The notes beneath the pieces are model-generated. The model searched no databases. It was not told where the DNA came from and worked only from the letters and a program-made list of their open reading frames with translations. Shown here piece by piece: positions 55,323 to 63,249 of a DNA stretch of 64,000 bases; position 1 is the stretch's first letter; every line of letters starts with the position of its first letter. Source of the stretch: Bacteroidaceae bacterium (GTDB taxonomy: Bacteria; Bacteroidota; Bacteroidia; Bacteroidales; Barnesiellaceae_A); the NCBI GenBank assembly GCA_017522135.1, contig JAFXAB010000033.1, positions 1 to 64,000 of the forward strand, read 5' to 3'. The translations under genes and the position numbers were made by a program.

Positions 55323-55358
55323 AATCCCGCCTTTTGTCTTACTTTTTTGACAAAGGCG
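55323..55358 (+). terminator. Terminator after the HIT gene
   Basis: AATCCCGCCTTTTGTC and GACAAAGGCGGGATT pair with one bulged T, followed by GTTTG. It lies about 90 bp after the stop. Confidence 0.8.
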
Positions 55359-55667
55359 GGATTGTTTGTAGTATCAATATAGGTGCATCCGGTGGCTCGG
55401 TAGAAGTAATAGGCGATAAGAGACATGGCTTGTGTGCGTTGTGGTGTAGGGTATGCACAGAAATTGGCTTTTTTGCAAGCATGGCGTTAAATCTTGAGGG
55501 TGGTTACACTATGGGCGGCTATACATTGGCTGCAGCGGTGTGGCGAATGTAGGTGTTGCGGTATTTATGGCGAGGCATCCAACTATTCAAGCATCTCATG
55601 TTTTTGTCTTTTGTGTGTTTTTTTAACAAATTGTGTGCATAATATTGGTTTTTTTGAATATTATGTT
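55359..55667. other. Gap before the beta-barrel gene
   Basis: About 310 bp with only short open frames that begin inside the preceding terminator; no gene is supported. It turns T-rich towards the promoter at 55668. Confidence 0.5.
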
Positions 55668-55675
55668 TATTTTTG
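55668..55675 (+). promoter_or_regulatory. -7 element of the beta-barrel gene
   Basis: TATTTTTG with a TTG 20 bp upstream (55645-55647). It leaves a leader of about 125 bases. Confidence 0.5.
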
Positions 55676-55805
55676 CAATAAATTGCGATGGTCAATAGCG
55701 ATTTGAGAGATGTAGATGCGATAATTTTTTTGATTTGTATCATCACATACTTTTCCTATTGTACACGTAAAGAGATATTATATTATTAACTAAATACGAA
55801 TAAAG

Positions 55806-56288
55806 ATGAAGAAAGTTTTAACAGTATTGCTCGTTGCCGTATTGGGTTTGACAGCAGGTAGTGCACACGCCAATGGCGTGTTTGCCAAGAATGATTTGTT
55901 GGGATCAATAACACTTGGTTTTGGTAATGGTTTTGGCCAAAGAATAGCAATTGATTATGGTGTTGCCGATGGATGGCTCGATGGAAAAGCTTCATTGGGT
56001 GTAGGAGCATCACTAAATAATACTATTGGTTGGAACTTCAGATATGATGCAATCTCGGTTATTGCCAACTGCTCGTTCCACTATCAATTTGTAGATAAGC
56101 TCGATACTTATGTGGTAGCCGGTTTCGGTGGCGGTATTGCCATGGCCGAAAATCACTTTGGTGGTGGTATCGATTGGACATCGGCTGTAGGTCTTCGTTA
56201 CTATTTCTCTCCCACGATGGCATTCAACTTCGAGGCCGGTCACACAGCCAGTTGCTTTGTAAACTTGGGTTTGACATTCCGTCTCTGA
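55806..56288 (+). CDS. Small outer-membrane beta-barrel protein
   Basis: A 160-residue protein with a signal peptide (MKKVLTVLLVAVLGLTAGSAHA). The mature part alternates glycine/aromatic strands (GSITLGFGNGFGQRIAIDYG, YVVAGFGGGIAMAENHF, LRYYFSPTMAFNFEAGH) and ends with the FRL outer-membrane terminal signature. It is probably an eight-stranded barrel. The function is unknown. A lipoprotein gene follows after 52 bp, possibly in the same transcript. Confidence 0.8.
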   Translation: MKKVLTVLLVAVLGLTAGSAHANGVFAKNDLLGSITLGFGNGFGQRIAIDYGVADGWLDGKASLGVGASLNNTIGWNFRYDAISVIANCSFHYQFVDKLDTYVVAGFGGGIAMAENHFGGGIDWTSAVGLRYYFSPTMAFNFEAGHTASCFVNLGLTFRL

Positions 56289-56340
56289 TTTATAACGAGA
56301 AGTATTTTCAGGACACTCACGCCACTTGATTTTATATTGT

Positions 56341-57576
56341 ATGCGACACTTATTTAAAATAGGAATATTATCGCTATTGGCATTGTGCATAATATCGTGC
56401 GATGACAACGATGATTATCCACCACCAAGTGACAACAACGACATTTGGGGTACGACCTATTCTCACGCTAACTTGGGTGCATATCCCGATATCTATTCCA
56501 AATATTGGGTATATGCCTACGAAACACATGAGAACCCCAACATAGGGCTTCGCATTAGTGGTATTTATCCCCAAGCTCGCTTTTTCAGTTTTTCGATCTA
56601 TAATGATTTGAAGGGCGAAGTTATAGATGGGCTTGACGATGTAAATATTTCTCCCGACGACAGTTATATAAATCCATATAATGTTACAACCAATAGCACC
56701 GACAACAGATTTACAATATATCTTCTAAAGGAGGGTACCAACTTATCTCTATTTCCGGATATAAAGGAAGAAAATGTGTGCTATTTCAGTGACGATGTTG
56801 AGTGTGTGAGTATATGTCTGCGCCAATATCTTGGAGAAGGCGAATATGGTGGCGTAGGGCTACCTGCTATTGAAGGTGTTGATATGACGACGGGAAAGGT
56901 TGTTGCAGCCCCCAAGGCAGTAACATCAAAAGCTACTATCATGAAAGATGGTAATTTTGTGCCACTTGAGTCTGATAAGTCGATGGAAGTGCCATTCCTT
57001 TTGTCACCGCGCGGAGATTATTTCCCCAATAATTCTACCGATTATTTATATTGTCGTACGCAGTTGACCACAGACCAAGTTTTGACATTTAGTTTTATTC
57101 CGGCACCCATACCTGCATGTGTGGAGGAGTATAGAAGTGCTAAAGCCCGATATTGGTCTATATGTATAGGCTCGGTGATGAACACATATTCGTATTGCTC
57201 TTTCTATGATCGCATGTTGGAGTATGAGGATGGTGAAAAGATTACTGTAGCTGTAATTTCTGCCAATAATGCTAAGCTTGCCGAGGTTAAAAATGCTATG
57301 CAAAACATCCCGTATAGTTATCTTATGGAATGGAATGAAGAGCTCCTCGACAACCAAGGGCGAAAGATTAGTGATATAATCACGGTGTTGTATCGCAATA
57401 TTCTCCCTGATAAGACTTGGCAATACTCTATGAGTACCATGACTCCTACGCCCTATGGCGATCCGTATAACAGTATTACCGAACCCGACAAACAGATGGC
57501 TCATAAGGCTCTGGGAGAGTACGGTCCCTTAGGAACAAAGTATTCAACTGACGAATTTTTGCAGATATATAAGTAG
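56341..57576 (+). CDS. Unknown lipoprotein
   Basis: A 411-residue protein with a lipoprotein signal (MRHLFKIGILSLLALCIISC). The ATG at 56341 was chosen over an upstream TTG. After a short acidic linker (DDNDDYPPPSDNND) come beta-rich sections: ARFFSFSIYNDLKGEVIDGL, FTIYLLKEGTNLSLF, and ARYWSICIGSVMNTYSYCSFYDRML. The pattern faintly recalls DUF1214/DUF1254 proteins, but I would not assign it. Its location after a small barrel protein suggests an envelope role. Confidence 0.7.
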   Translation: MRHLFKIGILSLLALCIISCDDNDDYPPPSDNNDIWGTTYSHANLGAYPDIYSKYWVYAYETHENPNIGLRISGIYPQARFFSFSIYNDLKGEVIDGLDDVNISPDDSYINPYNVTTNSTDNRFTIYLLKEGTNLSLFPDIKEENVCYFSDDVECVSICLRQYLGEGEYGGVGLPAIEGVDMTTGKVVAAPKAVTSKATIMKDGNFVPLESDKSMEVPFLLSPRGDYFPNNSTDYLYCRTQLTTDQVLTFSFIPAPIPACVEEYRSAKARYWSICIGSVMNTYSYCSFYDRMLEYEDGEKITVAVISANNAKLAEVKNAMQNIPYSYLMEWNEELLDNQGRKISDIITVLYRNILPDKTWQYSMSTMTPTPYGDPYNSITEPDKQMAHKALGEYGPLGTKYSTDEFLQIYK

Positions 57577-57610
57577 ATTAGCATCTTGCTCGAAAAGCAT
57601 TGACCCCAAA

Positions 57611-57664
57611 AAGTGAGGCTGTGTCAAAATTCTAAATTTCTGGCACAGCCTCACTTCTATTTTT
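57611..57664 (+). terminator. Terminator after the unknown lipoprotein, GAGGCTGTG family
   Basis: AAGTGAGGCTGTG (57611-57623) and CACAGCCTCACTT (57644-57656) pair perfectly; the inner part continues with a T-G wobble, C-G, A-T and AAA/TTT after one mismatch. CTATTTTTG follows. Confidence 0.82.
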
Positions 57665-57735
57665 GTGGTAATGTGGACAAAAATGGTATTACTCAAACAT
57701 GCTTGGTAGATACAAAAAACAAGAGGCTACAATAG

Positions 57736-58218
57736 TTATATGGTGGGGTATATGAGGTTTTTGTCCTCAATAACATCGAGTACTTCGCGTAGGTATTTGT
57801 CGGCCTCCCAGCGTGCCATGGGGAGGTCGTGTAGCAGATAGTTGCCACAGTCGCGGGCGGCTTGTCCGGGAACTTCGCCGTCAAAGTCGCGAATGAAACG
57901 GAATGTCTCGCGCATCAATTCTACGATGTCACGGCTTTCGAGGTCGCCTTGCATGAGGAAATAGTTGCCTGTGCAACATCCCATAGGCCCCCAGAAGACA
58001 ATTTTATCGCCCCATACAGGGTGGTTGCGCAAGAATGTGGCAGCCAAGTGTTCGATAGTGTGCAATGCACCGTATCCCAATGCAGGCTCGCGATTGGGCT
58101 CTTTCATACGAATATCAAAAGTAGTTACAACATGTTCGCCCATATAGTCTTTACGCGATACATATATACCTCGTAGCAGGTTGAGGTGGTCTATAGTAAA
58201 ACTTGGTATTTTCTTCAT
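57736..58218 (-). CDS. luxS: S-ribosylhomocysteine lyase LuxS
   Basis: A 160-residue metal enzyme splitting S-ribosylhomocysteine to homocysteine and DPD, the AI-2 precursor. The metal site is HTIEHLAAT (two His with the catalytic Glu) and GPMGCCTGNYF (catalytic and metal Cys). SFTIDHLNLLRGIYVSRKD opens the chain as usual. It follows mtnN by 11 bp, so both steps of S-adenosylhomocysteine recycling are cotranscribed. Confidence 0.97.
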   Translation of the reverse strand: MKKIPSFTIDHLNLLRGIYVSRKDYMGEHVVTTFDIRMKEPNREPALGYGALHTIEHLAATFLRNHPVWGDKIVFWGPMGCCTGNYFLMQGDLESRDIVELMRETFRFIRDFDGEVPGQAARDCGNYLLHDLPMARWEADKYLREVLDVIEDKNLIYPTI

Positions 58219-58229
58219 TGTTGTGCGAT

Positions 58230-58916
58230 TTATAAATTTTCAATAGTATTACGTAAGATAGCAAAAGACTCTTTAGGTGCGGCTTCCCAGAAGTTGGTGT
58301 ATTGCTCCCAGTGACCTTCTACACCCGGAGTATCGCTGATGATGCGCATAGAGATAAATGGAACCTTGCAAATGTGGCATACTTGCGCTATAGCTCCACT
58401 CTCCATATCGCAAGCCATACCGTCGGGGAAACGGTTCTTGATGTTCTCCAACTCCTCACGGTCGGTAATGAATTTATCACCACTGCATATCAATCCGCCA
58501 TATACGCGCTTGCCTTGGTTGGCCTTCAATACCTTCTCTATAAGTTCTTTATTGCCGGCAAAACGGTCGGGGAGCCCTTGTACTTGTCCATACTCGTTAC
58601 CCTCGCCACACCACACGTCGTGATATACAACATCGGTACCTACCACCATATCCATGATGCGCGTTTCCTTGTCTATACCACCGGCTACACCACTGTTTAT
58701 AACAATGTCGGGGTGGTATTTATCAATCAGCTCAAATGTGCGTATTGCGGCATTTACCTTGCCAATACCGCTCTGAGTGAGTATTATTTCGTGCTTGCCG
58801 GCATGCCCCATGATAAATGTACTGCCACTTTCGGCAACGATACTGTTTTTATTCTCAAGCATTCCCTCGACGCATGCAAGCTCGTCTTGCATGGCAACTA
58901 TTATTCCTATCTTCAT
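58230..58916 (-). CDS. mtnN: Methylthioadenosine/S-adenosylhomocysteine nucleosidase
   Basis: A 228-residue nucleosidase (Pfs) removing adenine from SAH and MTA. KIGIIVAMQDELACVEGML at the start, NSGVAGGI in the middle and the catalytic-region CDMESGAIAQVC near residue 170 plus FISMRIISDTPG are typical. First gene of the mtnN-luxS unit. The -7 at 58940-58947 sits at the edge of a tandem repeat block that repeats the same element. Confidence 0.95.
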   Translation of the reverse strand: MKIGIIVAMQDELACVEGMLENKNSIVAESGSTFIMGHAGKHEIILTQSGIGKVNAAIRTFELIDKYHPDIVINSGVAGGIDKETRIMDMVVGTDVVYHDVWCGEGNEYGQVQGLPDRFAGNKELIEKVLKANQGKRVYGGLICSGDKFITDREELENIKNRFPDGMACDMESGAIAQVCHICKVPFISMRIISDTPGVEGHWEQYTNFWEAAPKESFAILRNTIENL

Positions 58917-58939
58917 AAATCTTTTGTTGTGTTTGGATG

Positions 58940-58947
58940 CAAAGATA
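58940..58947 (-). promoter_or_regulatory. Gene-proximal -7 element of mtnN-luxS
   Basis: TATCTTTG on the minus strand, 23 bases before the mtnN ATG. Further -7 matches lie upstream at 59025-59032 (TAACTTTG), 59110-59117 and 59195-59202 (both TATCTTTG), spaced exactly 85 bp. Confidence 0.65.
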
Positions 58948-59202
58948 ACAACAAACGAGCGAGAAACATGAAGTTTACTTCAATGTTTTTCACAGCGAGT
59001 GCAGTATATCTTCGAGATTTATCTCAAAGTTAAGAACAAACGAGCGAGAAACATGAAGTTTACTTCAATGTTTTTCACAGCGAGTGCAGTATATCTTCGA
59101 GATTTACCTCAAAGATAACAACAAACGAGCGAGAAACATGAAGTTTACTTCAATGTTTTTCACAGCGAGTGCGGTATATCTTCGAGATTTATCTCAAAGA
59201 TA
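58941..59202 (-). repeat. Tandem 85-bp repeats carrying promoter elements
   Basis: Three nearly identical copies start at 58941, 59026 and 59111, with a further AAAGATA at 59196. Copies differ at only a few bases (for example AAAGTTAAG in the second). Each has the inverted repeat AACATGAAGT-TT-ACTTC-A-ATGTT, the AGCGAGTGC and TATATCTTCGAGAT segments, and on the minus strand a -7 TAnnTTTG. Confidence 0.92.
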
Positions 59203-59222
59203 GCCAAAATTTTATCAAAGCA

Positions 59223-59621
59223 CTATTGATCTAACAGACGACCTTTGCAGTAAAGGTCGTAAAACTCCAACTCTTTCTTTACCGACTTGATAATGTATAG
59301 CAAGACAGTAAGGTCGTCTATCAAGCCTCCGATGAGAATGTCGGGAAGAAAATCGACAGGTGTGACAAGGTATATAAGCCCGGCTGTGACAAGCAGTAGT
59401 GCACGTTTGTTGTAGTGTTTATAACGTTGTGTAACTACATCCGACAGATAATGCCATAGCCGAGTGACGTTGTCACGCAACTTCTTTAATCCTCGACGTT
59501 GGGTATATTGCGACACAGTCTTAACCAACTCGCGCATCTGTTGCGGATTGGTGATATACTGACTTGCCAAGTGCAGCCAACGCCCTCGTCGAAAAAACTG
59601 TATAGCTCTTCTTTTCATCAC
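59223..59621 (-). CDS. DUF1232 membrane protein (YkvA family)
   Basis: A 132-residue protein with the DUF1232 core RALLLVTAGLIYLVTPVDFLPDILIGGLIDDLTVLLYIIKSV (about 74-115 in the chain; shown in two adjoining helices), which forms two hydrophobic segments. The N-terminal 70 residues are basic and helical. The function of the family is unknown. It is 33 bp after the glycosyltransferase gene and probably shares its transcript. Confidence 0.85.
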   Translation of the reverse strand: MMKRRAIQFFRRGRWLHLASQYITNPQQMRELVKTVSQYTQRRGLKKLRDNVTRLWHYLSDVVTQRYKHYNKRALLLVTAGLIYLVTPVDFLPDILIGGLIDDLTVLLYIIKSVKKELEFYDLYCKGRLLDQ

Positions 59622-59654
59622 CTATTAGACAATCCTATGGCGTAAGAGTTTAAG

Positions 59655-60554
59655 CTATAGGTGTATAATTTTTCGTATGCGGCGTATGGCTTTGGCCAAG
59701 AATGAGTTGGTGCGACGATAGTATTGTTCAAGAGCCAACCTTCCGATTGTATTCTCCTCAATGGGCGAAATTTTCACCACAGGTAGGGGGTGCATATATA
59801 AAATAGAGTCGTAAAGTCGCTCGTTGCCACAGTGTGTACCACTGCCGTCAAGCCCGATATTGCGTACCAATGACTTGCCAACGTTGAGCGAAAGAATGTC
59901 GTTGAGAAAGAGCGACGTGTTCCAGCGTATAGCCCACGAATTGTTTTTACCCTCTACTTGTTGTTGCAGCATGCGTGTGTAGCGATATGTTCCGTTGAAG
60001 TCAAAGGTGTGTGTGAGTTTGCGTCGTCTCAATTCATCGAGTAGGAATTTTCCATCGGGGTTGAAGTGTTTCCATGCTCTATCCCACGTAGCCCATCCCC
60101 AGCTACCTGTCCATTTGATAAGATAAGTGTCGGGAAGGTTGCTGTCTTGTGTATAATCGCAGGCATAAATGTGTCCTACGCGAGGCTCATCGCGGTAGGT
60201 TGCAAGGGCATCGTTCATAAATTGAAGGAAGTATGGACTGGTAACGAGGTCGTCTTCAAGTACAATTACCTGTCCATATTGATTTACTCTCTCTGTTACC
60301 CCATCGATAATGTTGCGAGCAAGACCCCAATTTTTCTCACGCTCTACAATTATTACCTCTTTAAATCCGTCTATTACACGAATGATTTCTCTTACCTTGG
60401 TTACATTCTCAATATCGGCTTCACTACGTGCAGCGTCGGAGTATATATAGAGAGTGCTCTCGGTCGCTAAAGTGTTTTTCTTGAGTGCATCGAGTGTGTG
60501 TTGTGTGTGATGAGGCCTATTGTATACAAAGAGTAGAATGGGGGCTGTAGTCAT
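59655..60554 (-). CDS. Glycosyltransferase, GT-A fold
   Basis: A 299-residue transferase. It begins with APILLFVYNRPHHTQHTLDAL, has the metal-binding VIVLEDDLVTSPYFL near residue 97 (DxD-type EDD) and an acceptor-site-like IKWTGSWGWATWDRAWKHF stretch near 145. It has no signal or clear membrane helix, though the basic C-terminus may bind membrane. It resembles bacterial GT families related to GNT-I-type transferases. Donor and acceptor are unknown. It is 33 bp after nth on the same strand. Confidence 0.85.
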   Translation of the reverse strand: MTTAPILLFVYNRPHHTQHTLDALKKNTLATESTLYIYSDAARSEADIENVTKVREIIRVIDGFKEVIIVEREKNWGLARNIIDGVTERVNQYGQVIVLEDDLVTSPYFLQFMNDALATYRDEPRVGHIYACDYTQDSNLPDTYLIKWTGSWGWATWDRAWKHFNPDGKFLLDELRRRKLTHTFDFNGTYRYTRMLQQQVEGKNNSWAIRWNTSLFLNDILSLNVGKSLVRNIGLDGSGTHCGNERLYDSILYMHPLPVVKISPIEENTIGRLALEQYYRRTNSFLAKAIRRIRKIIHL

Positions 60555-60587
60555 AGTGAGAGTCGGTTGAGATGTAGGGTAGCGTAA

Positions 60588-61232
60588 TTATTCTTTTGCT
60601 TTGTTGTTGTAATACTTGCATGCCTCACGCAAGCCACATTCGAGGCACAAGGGGCGTCGGGCCATACACACATATCGTCCGTGGAGTATGAGCCAATGAT
60701 GTGCCTTGGGTATCAACTCCTGGGGTATATATTTTACAAGGGTGCGTTCTGTAGAGAGTGGTGTTTTGGAGTTGTTTGTTAATCCTATGCGGTTTGCTAC
60801 GCGAAACACGTGCGTGTCAACCGCCATGGCTGCTTTACCCCATACTACCGATGCCATCACGTTGGCTGTTTTGCGTCCCACTCCCGGAAGGCGTTGCAAC
60901 TCATCAATATCCGAAGGTACCTCGCCACCAAATTCTTCTACAAGCATACGAGCCATTCCGGCCAAATGACGAGCCTTGTTGTTGGGGTATGATATGCTTT
61001 TGATATGCTCATATATCTCCTCGGCTGTAGCTTGTGCCATGTCGTAGACAGTGGGGTAGGCCTTAAAGAGCTCCGGTGTAACAATATTGACACGCTTGTC
61101 GGTGCATTGAGCCGACAGAATTACGGCCACTAACAATTCGTAGGGCGTGGTATAATTGAGTTCGGTCTCAGCTACCGGCATGTTGCGGGTAAACCAGTCG
61201 ATTATGTAGCGATAACGTTGTGCTGTTGTCAT
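60588..61232 (-). CDS. nth: Endonuclease III
   Basis: A 214-residue DNA glycosylase/AP lyase removing oxidised pyrimidines. The helix-hairpin-helix LPGVGRKTANVM contains the catalytic Lys, VDTHVFRVANR the catalytic Asp, and the C-terminus the 4Fe-4S pattern Cys-x6-Cys-x2-Cys-x5-Cys (CMARRPLCLECGLREAC). Length is normal. It begins a minus-strand run with the glycosyltransferase and DUF1232 genes. Confidence 0.96.
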   Translation of the reverse strand: MTTAQRYRYIIDWFTRNMPVAETELNYTTPYELLVAVILSAQCTDKRVNIVTPELFKAYPTVYDMAQATAEEIYEHIKSISYPNNKARHLAGMARMLVEEFGGEVPSDIDELQRLPGVGRKTANVMASVVWGKAAMAVDTHVFRVANRIGLTNNSKTPLSTERTLVKYIPQELIPKAHHWLILHGRYVCMARRPLCLECGLREACKYYNNKAKE

Positions 61233-61315
61233 AGCATGAGGTTGTGGCTCTTTATATCAAAGACCCTAAAACCGTCGGCTTTAAGGTCTTTGCTTATAGT
61301 TGTTGATGTGTCTAC

Positions 61316-62335
61316 TTATTTGGCCGACTCAAACTCTTCCAAGAAGCGAACATCATTTTCCGAGAAGAGGCGTAAGTCTTTTACTTGATACTTGAGGTTG
61401 GTAATGCGCTCGATACCCATACCCAAGGCATATCCGCTATATATCTTGCTGTCGATACCGCAGGCATCCAACACATTGGGGTCGACCATACCGCAACCCA
61501 AAATCTCTACCCAGCCGGTGTGTTTACAGAAACTGCAGCCTTTGCCACCGCAGAGGTTGCAAGATATATCCATCTCGGCACTGGGCTCGGTAAAGGGGAA
61601 GTATGAGGGGCGCAAGCGTATCTTGGTTTCGCTACCAAACATCTCCTTGGCAAAGAATAGGAGTGCTTGCTTGAGGTCGGCAAACGATACGTTCTTGTCG
61701 ACGTATAGAGCCTCTACTTGATGGAAGAAGCAGTGGGCACGAGCCGAAATGGCCTCGTTGCGATATACACGTCCCGGACAAATGATGCGGATGGGTGGTT
61801 GTGTGTGTTCCATTACACGAGTTTGCACCGATGAGGTGTGTGTGCGCAACAATACATCGGGTGAACGTTGGATGAAGAATGTATCTTGCATATCGCGCGC
61901 AGGGTGATCGTCGGCAAAGTTGAGTGACGAGAATACGTGCCAATCGTCCTCAATCTCAGGGCCTTCGGCAATAGAGAAGCCCAAGCGACCGAAGATTTCA
62001 CAAATTTCGTTACGGACGAGCGAGAGAGGGTGGCGTGTGCCACTCCAGATGGGGTAGGCTGTGCGAGTAAGGTCTATATTGTCGCCATCTTGGGCTTTAT
62101 CTTCTATAGCCTCACGCAAAGCATTGAAATGCTCGGTGGCGGCATCTTTCAGTTCATTGATACGTTGACCTACCTCGCGTTTTTGTTCGGCCGGTACATT
62201 ACGGAAGTCGTTGAAAAGTTGAGCAATTATACCCTTTTTCGACAAATATTTGAGGCGGATGGCCTCCAACTCGTCGCTATTTGATGCTGTGAGAGCGACT
62301 ATCTCACGTTTCAGTTCTTCTATTTTGTTAAGCAT
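61316..62335 (-). CDS. pheS: Phenylalanyl-tRNA synthetase alpha subunit
   Basis: A 339-residue class II subunit. The start at 62335 (MLNKIEELKREI) was chosen because an upstream ATG at 62365 overlaps the -7 element TAAATTTG (62363-62370). The N-terminal coiled coil binds tRNA; HPLSLVRNEICEIFGRLGFSIAEGPEIEDDWHVF is the class II opening; motif 2/3 parts include RVYRNEAISARAHCFFHQVE and a GMGIERI close to the end. The CNLCGGKGCSFCKHTGW segment with four Cys is seen in many bacterial PheS. The pheT gene is not in this window. Confidence 0.95.
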   Translation of the reverse strand: MLNKIEELKREIVALTASNSDELEAIRLKYLSKKGIIAQLFNDFRNVPAEQKREVGQRINELKDAATEHFNALREAIEDKAQDGDNIDLTRTAYPIWSGTRHPLSLVRNEICEIFGRLGFSIAEGPEIEDDWHVFSSLNFADDHPARDMQDTFFIQRSPDVLLRTHTSSVQTRVMEHTQPPIRIICPGRVYRNEAISARAHCFFHQVEALYVDKNVSFADLKQALLFFAKEMFGSETKIRLRPSYFPFTEPSAEMDISCNLCGGKGCSFCKHTGWVEILGCGMVDPNVLDACGIDSKIYSGYALGMGIERITNLKYQVKDLRLFSENDVRFLEEFESAK

Positions 62336-62362
62336 AGAGCAATAATTACATATTAAGCGTTG

Positions 62363-62370
62363 CAAATTTA
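62363..62370 (-). promoter_or_regulatory. -7 element of pheS
   Basis: TAAATTTG on the minus strand, 27 bases before the chosen ATG. Confidence 0.55.
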
Positions 62371-62464
62371 ATAATAATGTAGATAACTATGGCCTATTGT
62401 CATAATTATTTTATTGTAATTCTATCTTATATTGTACGGGTATGGTGCAATAGTGAGTTGATGA

Positions 62465-62983
62465 TTACATTGGGTTGGGATTGTTTCCCTTCGACATCGA
62501 TTCGATATCGGCGATGCTAAGTGTGCCGTTGATCTGCATTATATAGTTTTGGGTGGTACCCCATTGAGCAATAATCATTTCGGTTACAATATCTTCCTTC
62601 ATCTTCAGGTATATGCGCATGTTTATGTTTTCGTCGCTTATCTCTGTGACCGGCTCATATTTCTTCAGTGCAACCAACGATATGAGGTTGGCATACTTTG
62701 CTTTATCATCGGGGCTGCATGACGCCATAGCAATGATGCGCATAGACTTTACTTTGTCGAGAAACTCTTTTTCGGCTCCTGTTGCCATGAGCTTGGCCAT
62801 GCCTATCATAAAGGGTGTAACCTTTACGTATTCGGCATTGTCATACTCCTTAATCGTGTCAAATAATTCATTGTCCGACATGAGTATGGTGGTACTGTCG
62901 GGCGTGATGGGAGCTTGAGCTTGTGTGAGTTGGATAGATATTATGGTAGTTATACAAAGTATAATGCTACGAAGAGTTTTCAT
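62465..62983 (-). CDS. DUF4252 exported protein
   Basis: A 172-residue protein with a signal peptide (about 1-22, ending TQA). The mature chain matches the DUF4252 pattern: an N-terminal helix (MIGMAKLMATGAEKEFLDKVKSMRIIAMASC), a strand-rich centre and a VTEMIIAQWGTTQNYIMQINGTLSIADI end. The function is unknown. It lies between tRNA-Leu, whose terminator precedes it, and pheS; no own promoter was recognised. Confidence 0.78.
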   Translation of the reverse strand: MKTLRSIILCITTIISIQLTQAQAPITPDSTTILMSDNELFDTIKEYDNAEYVKVTPFMIGMAKLMATGAEKEFLDKVKSMRIIAMASCSPDDKAKYANLISLVALKKYEPVTEISDENINMRIYLKMKEDIVTEMIIAQWGTTQNYIMQINGTLSIADIESMSKGNNPNPM

Positions 62984-63003
62984 AAAGTGGTAATTTTATA
63001 AAT

Positions 63004-63046
63004 AAAAAACGAGGGAGAATCCGCATTGCGGAGTATCTTCCTCGTT
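63004..63046 (-). terminator. Terminator of tRNA-Leu
   Basis: On the minus strand ACGAGGAAGATACTCCGC and GCGGATTCTCCCTCGT fold into a long, slightly interrupted hairpin, followed by a six-T run (63004-63009). Confidence 0.85.
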
Positions 63047-63048
63047 GA

Positions 63049-63133
63049 TGGTGCGGATGACGGGACTCGAACCCACACGTCTCTCGACACCAGATCCTAA
63101 GTCTGGCGCGGCTACCAATTACGCCACATCCGC
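63049..63133 (-). tRNA. tRNA-Leu (anticodon TAG)
   Basis: A class II tRNA on the minus strand: acceptor GCGGATG/CATCCGC, anticodon stem CCAGA/TCTGG with loop CTTAGGA (anticodon TAG), a long variable arm TGTCGAGAGACGT, and T arm GTGGG-TTCGAGT-CCCGT. The CCA end is encoded (63049-63051). Confidence 0.96.
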
Positions 63134-63143
63134 TTTGGTGGTG

Positions 63144-63175
63144 CAAAGATAATAGAAGTTTGTCTATGTAGCAAA
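63144..63175 (-). promoter_or_regulatory. Promoter of tRNA-Leu
   Basis: On the minus strand TTTG (63175-63172) and TATCTTTG (63151-63144) are 20 bp apart, 11 bases before the tRNA 5' end. Confidence 0.72.
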
Positions 63176-63249
63176 TTTACATTTCACTTTTCTTGCACAA
63201 TGTGTGTAAAATTATTGAAAACGGCATTGTACCATGGTTGAGGAGGGTG

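Noticed and set aside
55334-55706. Two short frames after the HIT gene
   Set aside because: The first begins inside the terminator hairpin, and neither has a promoter or motif.
58941-59202. Could the tandem repeats be a CRISPR array?
   Set aside because: The units abut directly with no variable spacers, and no cas genes are nearby.
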